Shown here: piece by piece, positions 7,566 through 10,700 of the stretch | Position numbering within the stretch: the first letter of the stretch is position 1 | How the letters are laid out: each line of letters starts with the position of its first letter | DNA from: XYB2-FULL-45-11 sp964355525 | Lineage (GTDB): Bacteria > Patescibacteriota > Patescibacteriia > UBA9934 > GWF2-40-263 | Length of the DNA: 10,700 bases | NCBI GenBank assembly: GCA_964355525.1 | Contig: CAYHDY010000035.1 | Location: forward strand, 1-10,700 | Reading direction: 5' to 3' | Notes under the pieces: generated by a model | Database searches by the model: none | The model's input: only the letters and a program-made list of their open reading frames with translations | Told to the model about the DNA's origin: nothing | Position numbers and translations under genes: made by a program

Positions 7566-8111
7566 ATGCTTTCCGTTTTGATTGTCTTATTGATCGTCGC
7601 ACAGGTCGTTCTTTTATTTTTGCTTCTCGTCCTATTTTATTGGATGATGCGTGGATTGTTTGGGATTCCGTGGATTCGAACACGAAAAATTTTTTCGAAA
7701 GCGATGTTGGATTTGGCTGAAGTAAAGCCGAATGAAATCGTTGCGGATTACGGATGCGGAGATGGGGCGATTTTGATTCATGCCGCGAAATCGTACGGAG
7801 CGCGCGGAATCGGATTTGAGTATTTATTTCTCCTTGTCGAATATGCAAAGGTGTACGTGCGGATCGCAGGGGTTCGAAAACATGTTTCGATTCATTACAA
7901 AAATTTTTTAAGCGGAGAAAAATTGCCGCATGCGGATGTGATCTGTATCTATTTGTTTCCGGAGGTGAACGCGAAACTTGAACCGCTTCTCGTTCGCGAT
8001 TATCCGTCCGGCACGCGCGTTGTCTCGCGAACATTCACGTTCCCGACGTTGCCCGAAAAGAAATCGATCATCGTGAACGGTGAGACAATTCGGTTGTACG
8101 AAATTCCGTAA
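7566..8111 (+). CDS. Membrane-tethered class I SAM-dependent methyltransferase
   Basis: A 181-residue protein with one strongly hydrophobic N-terminal helix (about 3-27) followed by a small methyltransferase domain. Motif I is intact: VADYGCGDGA (59-68), with the SAM-contacting acidic residue at Asp61. Motif II contributes Glu85 in GIGFEYLF. Motif IV reads ICIYLFPEVN (126-135), and RVVSRTFTFP (151-160) follows. The YLFP motif and the short domain recall the FAM173 / ATP-synthase c-subunit lysine methyltransferase family, whose bacterial and archaeal relatives also carry a single membrane helix. Methylation of a membrane protein or lipid is therefore plausible, but the substrate is inferred only from that resemblance. 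It is the last gene of the operon, 19 nt after the fusion gene and without a Shine-Dalgarno site, and is followed by a possible terminator hairpin. Confidence 0.82.
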   Translation: MLSVLIVLLIVAQVVLLFLLLVLFYWMMRGLFGIPWIRTRKIFSKAMLDLAEVKPNEIVADYGCGDGAILIHAAKSYGARGIGFEYLFLLVEYAKVYVRIAGVRKHVSIHYKNFLSGEKLPHADVICIYLFPEVNAKLEPLLVRDYPSGTRVVSRTFTFPTLPEKKSIIVNGETIRLYEIP

Positions 8112-8133
8112 AAAGAATTTTAAATTCAAGCGC

Positions 8134-8170
8134 AAGCGGGGTTTTGGGACCGCCGCCTATAACCCCGTTT
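8134..8170 (+). terminator. Possible terminator hairpin after the operon
   Basis: AAGCGGGGTT (8134-8143) pairs with AACCCCGTTT (8161-8170) over 10 bp with one G-T wobble, around a 17-nt loop. The position between the last operon gene and the next promoter suits a terminator. However, only three T residues end the stem and no further U-tract follows, so termination would be weak or factor-dependent. The rest of the 102-nt gap shows only an AT-rich stretch. Confidence 0.4.
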
Positions 8171-8195
8171 GAACGACTCATCGGTTCGAAACATG

Positions 8196-8204
8196 TGCTA
8201 TAAT
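8196..8204 (+). promoter_or_regulatory. Extended -10 promoter of the exonuclease-like gene
   Basis: TG-C-TATAAT is a perfect extended -10 element. It ends 9 nt before the ATG at 8214, so the transcript would be nearly leaderless. No good -35 is present at 16-18 bp, as is usual for extended -10 promoters. It decides the gene start, because an in-frame TTG at 8169 lies upstream of the promoter. Confidence 0.72.
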
Positions 8205-8213
8205 CTTGCAACT

Positions 8214-8792
8214 ATGTCCAAAGAAATCGTTCTCGATATTGAAACGCAAAATACTTTCCAAGAAGTCGGTGGGTATGATTGCACGCTTTTGAAGATCTCT
8301 GTGATCGGATGTTATTTTTACGAGACGGATACGTATGAATCATTCGAAGAACACGAACTCGCCGCACTTTGGCCGAGGCTTGAGCACGCGGATCGAATCA
8401 TTGGCTATAACACGATCGGATTTGATTTGCCGGTCATGAACAATTATTACAGCGGAGATTTTTTGAAGTTTCCGGGTCTCGATATCCTTGCGGAAATTCA
8501 AAAGGCACTTGGATTTCGGCTAAAACTTGATGATGTCGCCGCAGCGACGGTTGGGACGCGTAAGTCCGGACACGGATTGCAGGCGGTTGAGTGGTGGAAA
8601 CAAGGAGAAATTCAGAAGATTAAAGACTATTGTTTGCAAGACGTTCGCGTGACGAAAGATGTGTATGAATACGGTCTGAAATATGGTGCCCTCGCCTATG
8701 AAGATCGCCTCGGAGGACGCAAGGCAATTCCGGTTGATTTCAAGCCAAAAGTTCAAGAAAAAGCATCGATTAATCTGACAATGGGGTTCTAG
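8214..8792 (+). CDS. Predicted 3'-5' exonuclease-like protein (RNase H fold, DEDDy type)
   Basis: A 192-residue protein matching the DnaQ/RNase T-like exonuclease superfamily. The Exo I motif is LDIET (7-11) with acidic Asp8 and Glu10. Exo II is IGYNTIGFDLPV (63-74) with Asn66 and Asp71. Exo III is YCLQDVRVTKDVYEYG (139-154), where the Tyr139-x3-Asp143 spacing marks the DEDDy subtype seen in family B polymerase proofreading domains and in Pfam RNase_H_2-like proteins. All four carboxylates are present, so nuclease activity is expected. The small size and lack of a polymerase or helicase domain suggest a stand-alone nuclease. The ATG at 8214 follows a perfect extended -10 element by 9 nt, making the gene independently transcribed. 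The stop codon overlaps the start of a small inverted repeat (8791-8808). Its role in repair, RNA processing or defence cannot be decided from sequence. Confidence 0.85.
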   Translation: MSKEIVLDIETQNTFQEVGGYDCTLLKISVIGCYFYETDTYESFEEHELAALWPRLEHADRIIGYNTIGFDLPVMNNYYSGDFLKFPGLDILAEIQKALGFRLKLDDVAAATVGTRKSGHGLQAVEWWKQGEIQKIKDYCLQDVRVTKDVYEYGLKYGALAYEDRLGGRKAIPVDFKPKVQEKASINLTMGF

Positions 8793-8795
8793 GGT

Positions 8796-8804
8796 TGTGG
8801 ATAA
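8796..8804 (-). promoter_or_regulatory. Perfect DnaA-box 9-mer upstream of the nrdJ promoter
   Basis: The minus strand reads TTATCCACA, the exact consensus DnaA box. It ends 9 nt upstream of the -35 element of the nrdJ promoter. It lies inside a 6-bp inverted repeat, AGGGTT (8791-8796) and AACCCT (8803-8808), which could alternatively be a weak terminator for the exonuclease-like gene. DnaA binding upstream of the class I nrdAB promoter is established in Escherichia coli. A single box alone may be coincidental. Confidence 0.4.
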
Positions 8805-8813
8805 CCCTGTCCC

Positions 8814-8842
8814 TTGTCACACCATATCTTGTGGACTAAAAT
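8814..8842 (+). promoter_or_regulatory. Sigma70-type promoter for nrdJ
   Basis: TTGTCA (8814-8819, 5 of 6 consensus) and TAAAAT (8837-8842, 5 of 6) are separated by exactly 17 bp. Transcription would start near 8849, giving a leader of about 190 nt before the ATG at 9040. Two NrdR-like boxes overlap and flank the core promoter, so repression by blocking RNA polymerase is expected. A weaker alternative promoter (TTGAGA at 8964, TAAATA at 8986) could start within the leader. Confidence 0.68.
8819..8834 (+). promoter_or_regulatory. NrdR box 1 (between -35 and -10)
   Basis: ACACCATATCTTGTGG matches the published NrdR-box consensus acaCwAtATaTwGtgt at most positions. It fills most of the spacer between the -35 and -10 elements. 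NrdR is a zinc-ribbon/ATP-cone repressor that senses ATP/dATP status and controls ribonucleotide reductase genes. The NrdR gene itself is not in the window. Confidence 0.75.
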
Positions 8843-8851
8843 ACACACATA

Positions 8852-8867
8852 CCACCATATGTTGTGG
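8852..8867 (+). promoter_or_regulatory. NrdR box 2 (just downstream of the expected transcription start)
   Basis: CCACCATATGTTGTGG is nearly identical to box 1 over its core (CACCATAT-TTGTGG) and begins 33 bp after it, about three helical turns, as expected for the paired boxes NrdR needs. The flanks extend its dyad to ACCAC/GTGGT (8851-8855, 8864-8868), which could also fold as a 5'-end RNA hairpin. Confidence 0.75.
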
Positions 8868-8875
8868 TGTGGGGA

Positions 8876-8992
8876 ATGGAGGCGGACTTGACGTATTCAG
8901 AATACGGTCAAGACAAGATGATCCATTGGTATACAAGGATCATCTTTTATTCTGCCAAAATTTTTGAGACGAGTTTTTTCAAAACTAAATAA
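8876..8992 (+). CDS. Possible 38-codon leader ORF in the nrdJ leader
   Basis: An ATG at 8876, about 27 nt after the predicted transcription start, opens a 38-codon frame ending TAA at 8990-8992, 47 nt before nrdJ. The product (starting MEADLTYSEYG) has no known motif and no membrane helix. GGGGA abuts the ATG and is too close to act as a Shine-Dalgarno site. The frame spans both leader stem-loops, so if translated it could influence their folding. A frame of this size can easily occur by chance. Confidence 0.15.
   Translation: MEADLTYSEYGQDKMIHWYTRIIFYSAKIFETSFFKTK
8887..8912 (+). other. Leader stem-loop A
   Basis: CTTGAC-GTATT (8887-8897) pairs with AATAC-GTCAAG (8901-8905 and 8907-8912) over 11 bp with a single bulged G at 8906 and a CAG triloop. 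It lies inside the nrdJ leader, 2 nt upstream of stem-loop B. No U-tract follows, so it is not itself a terminator. Confidence 0.6.
8915..8951 (+). terminator. Leader stem-loop B, terminator-like
   Basis: AAGATGATCC (8915-8924) pairs perfectly with GGATCATCTT (8937-8946). Three further pairs, TTG with CAA, extend it to 13 bp beyond a bulged A, leaving a GTATA loop. TTATT follows directly, so the 3' side reads CTTTTATT. This has the shape of an intrinsic terminator with a modest U-tract and a stem of low GC. It sits about 95 nt downstream of the predicted nrdJ transcription start and 90 nt before the start codon, which suits an attenuator. It could instead be a regulatory or stability hairpin. 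Confidence 0.45.
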
Positions 8993-9039
8993 TAGAGAGG
9001 ACGCTTTCAAAATCGAAAACGTTCCCGCATACTCGCCCT

Positions 9040-10700
9040 ATGTCGGACACAACCTTCAACACACCGAGTCCTGCTGTTCAAACGGAAGATCTTTCCAAAA
9101 TTTCAGACGCGGTCTGGGAATTTATGACGTCTGTAAAATCCGTGACAAAGCGTGACGGGACGCAAGAACTTTTTGATCCAAAAAAAGTTTTTCAATCTGT
9201 TCATGCGGCGCTTGAAGCGTCCGGCATGCACAACGCGAAACTTGCAGAAAAAATCAGCGCGCAAATTTTAACGCGTCTTACTAAGCAATTTGATGGCCAT
9301 ACAATTCCGTTTTTTTCAGATGTTCGCGAGATCATCACATTAACGTTCATCGATAATAATTTGACGCACGTCGCAAAACGCTATGGAGAGTTTCGTGCGA
9401 ATGCGCTTATCATGAAAACAGGCGAGACCTATGGACACGGCATAACTGTCGAGCGATTTTTTACAAAAGAAGGCGTTCATCCATACGATGTTCTTCAATG
9501 GGAAAAACGCGATGCGGTGATTACAAATTCAAAAGGAAAAGTCGTCTTTGAACAAAAAGGCGTTGAAGTTCCAAATTTTTATACGCAGACGGCAACCAAC
9601 ATCATCGTCTCAAAATATTTTTACGGCACCATTGGAAAAGAGGATCGCGAGTTTTCTGTGAAACAACTCGTTGGACGCGTCGCACATACCATCTCGAATT
9701 GGGGACGCAAGGACGGATATTTTCAAAGCGCTTCGGATGCTCAGGTTTTTGAAGATGAATTGCACCACATTCTCGTCAATCAAATGGCTGCGTTCAATTC
9801 GCCGGTTTGGTTTAACGTTGGAACGCCGCGTCCGCAGCAGTGCTCCGCATGTTTCATCAATTCCGTTCAAGATGACATGCGTTCGATTTTGAATTTATGC
9901 GTGACGGAAGGAACGTTGTTCAAGGGTGGTTCCGGAGCAGGATCCAATTTTTCCAAGCTGCGTTCCAAAGTAGAATTTCTTTCCGGAAGTAATGGAAAAG
10001 CGTCTGGCCCAGTTTCGTTCATGAAAGGTCTTGATGCATTCGCTGGTGTTATAAAAAGCGGGGGAAAGACACGCCGCGCTGCAAAGATGGTTATTTTGAA
10101 TATCGATCATCCTGATATCGAAGAATTTATTACCTGCAAAGTTGAGGAAGAGAAAAAAGCATGGGCACTCATGGATGCGGGTTATGACGGTTCAATGGAC
10201 GGTCCGGCATACAGCTCGATTTTTTTCCAAAACGCAAACAATTCCGTACGCGTCACGGATGATTTTATGCGCGCCGTCGAACAAGATGGAGAATGGGTAA
10301 CACGTGAAGTTATTTCCGGAAAACCAAGTTTGTCCTATCGCGCAAAAGAGTTGATGTACAAAATCGCAGACGCGGCATGGTTGTGCGGAGATCCGGGCAT
10401 GCAATACGACACAACGATCAATACATGGCACACCAGTAAAAACACGGATCGTATTCACGCATCAAATCCTTGTTCTGAATACATGTTCCTTGATGACAGT
10501 GCTTGCAACCTTGCTTCTTTGAACTTGATGCGTTTTCGAAAAGAAGTAAACGGTGAAATGGTTTTTGATGTTGCTGCGTTCAAAAAAGCAAACGAGGTTA
10601 TCGTCACAGCCATGGAAATTATTGTTGGCAATTCGGTGTATCCAACTCCTGCCATCGAACAAAACAGTTTTGATTATCGTCCGCTCGGAATCGGATATGC
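9040..10700 (+). CDS. nrdJ: Vitamin B12-dependent class II ribonucleotide reductase, 5' part
   Basis: An open frame of 553 complete codons that runs off the window. It encodes adenosylcobalamin-dependent ribonucleoside reductase, which makes deoxyribonucleotides independently of oxygen. Residues about 34-125 form an N-terminal ATP-cone (VTKRDGTQELFDPKKV), the allosteric site for ATP/dATP. The catalytic barrel includes FNSPVWFNVG (252-261), QCSACFINS (267-275) with the expected redox Cys271 and an extra Cys268, a glycine-rich segment around KGGSGAGSNFSKLRS (295-309), and HPDIEEFITCKVEEEKKAW (357-375). NPCSE (476-480) carries the expected thiyl-radical Cys478 and Glu480. Cys489 lies 11 residues further on, the spacing seen in class II enzymes. 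The later barrel and the C-terminal CxxC tail lie beyond the window. The ATG at 9040 lacks a Shine-Dalgarno site; the preceding frame gives no better start. An NrdR-controlled promoter lies upstream. Confidence 0.95.
   Translation, partial: MSDTTFNTPSPAVQTEDLSKISDAVWEFMTSVKSVTKRDGTQELFDPKKVFQSVHAALEASGMHNAKLAEKISAQILTRLTKQFDGHTIPFFSDVREIITLTFIDNNLTHVAKRYGEFRANALIMKTGETYGHGITVERFFTKEGVHPYDVLQWEKRDAVITNSKGKVVFEQKGVEVPNFYTQTATNIIVSKYFYGTIGKEDREFSVKQLVGRVAHTISNWGRKDGYFQSASDAQVFEDELHHILVNQMAAFNSPVWFNVGTPRPQQCSACFINSVQDDMRSILNLCVTEGTLFKGGSGAGSNFSKLRSKVEFLSGSNGKASGPVSFMKGLDAFAGVIKSGGKTRRAAKMVILNIDHPDIEEFITCKVEEEKKAWALMDAGYDGSMDGPAYSSIFFQNANNSVRVTDDFMRAVEQDGEWVTREVISGKPSLSYRAKELMYKIADAAWLCGDPGMQYDTTINTWHTSKNTDRIHASNPCSEYMFLDDSACNLASLNLMRFRKEVNGEMVFDVAAFKKANEVIVTAMEIIVGNSVYPTPAIEQNSFDYRPLGIGY

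Noticed and set aside
8169..8213. In-frame TTG at 8169 as the start of the exonuclease-like gene
   Set aside because: It lies upstream of the perfect extended -10 element and inside the preceding hairpin; the catalytic LDIET motif is close to the ATG at 8214, as usual.
8927..8935. TGGTATACA as an extended -10 promoter in the nrdJ leader
   Set aside because: Only four of six hexamer positions match, no -35 is present, and the sequence forms the loop of stem-loop B.
8849..9039. Cobalamin riboswitch ahead of the B12-dependent reductase
   Set aside because: The leader lacks a recognisable B12-box and the multi-branched architecture; only two simple tandem hairpins are visible.
8964..9155. 63-codon frame on the + strand overlapping the start of nrdJ
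   Set aside because: It begins with TTG, is in a different frame from nrdJ, has no ribosome site and no recognisable product; it is mostly a shadow of nrdJ.
1..10700. tRNA genes, CRISPR arrays, insertion sequences or transposases
   Set aside because: No cloverleaf-like segment, no regularly spaced direct repeats and no transposase-like frame was seen on either strand.

Overview
The window reads as a compact bacterial chromosome segment with every real gene on the + strand. It uses the standard code, has almost no space between genes and has few Shine-Dalgarno sites. Gene content and style suggest a member of the Candidate Phyla Radiation (Patescibacteria, possibly a Parcubacteria-type lineage). 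The clues are a long LOG-family protein, a poorly characterised multi-pass membrane protein, FemAB-like and GT-B-like envelope genes, a class II ribonucleotide reductase, and promoters placed so close to start codons that transcripts would be nearly leaderless. The phylum is an inference; no rRNA or ribosomal protein gene is present to test it.

Region 1 (about 21-8111) looks like one seven-gene operon with gaps of 2-19 nt, driven by an extended -10 promoter at 21-29. In order it encodes: a LOG-family nucleotide phosphoribohydrolase-like protein; a MurG/MGDG-synthase-like GT-B glycosyltransferase; a 527-residue membrane protein of unknown function; a membrane-anchored clan GH-A glycoside hydrolase-like protein; a dihydrolipoamide-dehydrogenase-like flavoprotein that has lost both redox cysteines; a fusion of a degenerate methyltransferase-like domain to a FemAB/GNAT-like domain; and a membrane-tethered class I methyltransferase. 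Several products act on glycans, lipids or the membrane, so an envelope role is plausible but unproven. Two short GC-rich palindromes with the same GGCGGG/CCCGCC core sit in frame inside two of these genes.

Region 2 (8112-8792) holds a weak hairpin, a second extended -10 promoter with the same 9-nt distance to its ATG as the first, and a small DEDDy-type 3'-5' exonuclease-like gene.

Region 3 (8793-10700) is a control region followed by the 5' part of a B12-dependent class II ribonucleotide reductase (nrdJ), which runs off the window. The 247-nt control region contains a perfect DnaA-box 9-mer, a sigma70-like promoter (TTGTCA-17-TAAAAT), two NrdR boxes 33 bp apart overlapping that promoter, and a leader of about 190 nt with two tandem stem-loops, the second terminator-like. 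A 38-codon ORF overlaps both stem-loops. This is the most information-dense non-coding stretch in the window. It suggests dNTP synthesis is tied to nucleotide status (NrdR), perhaps to replication initiation (DnaA), and perhaps to a leader-RNA switch.
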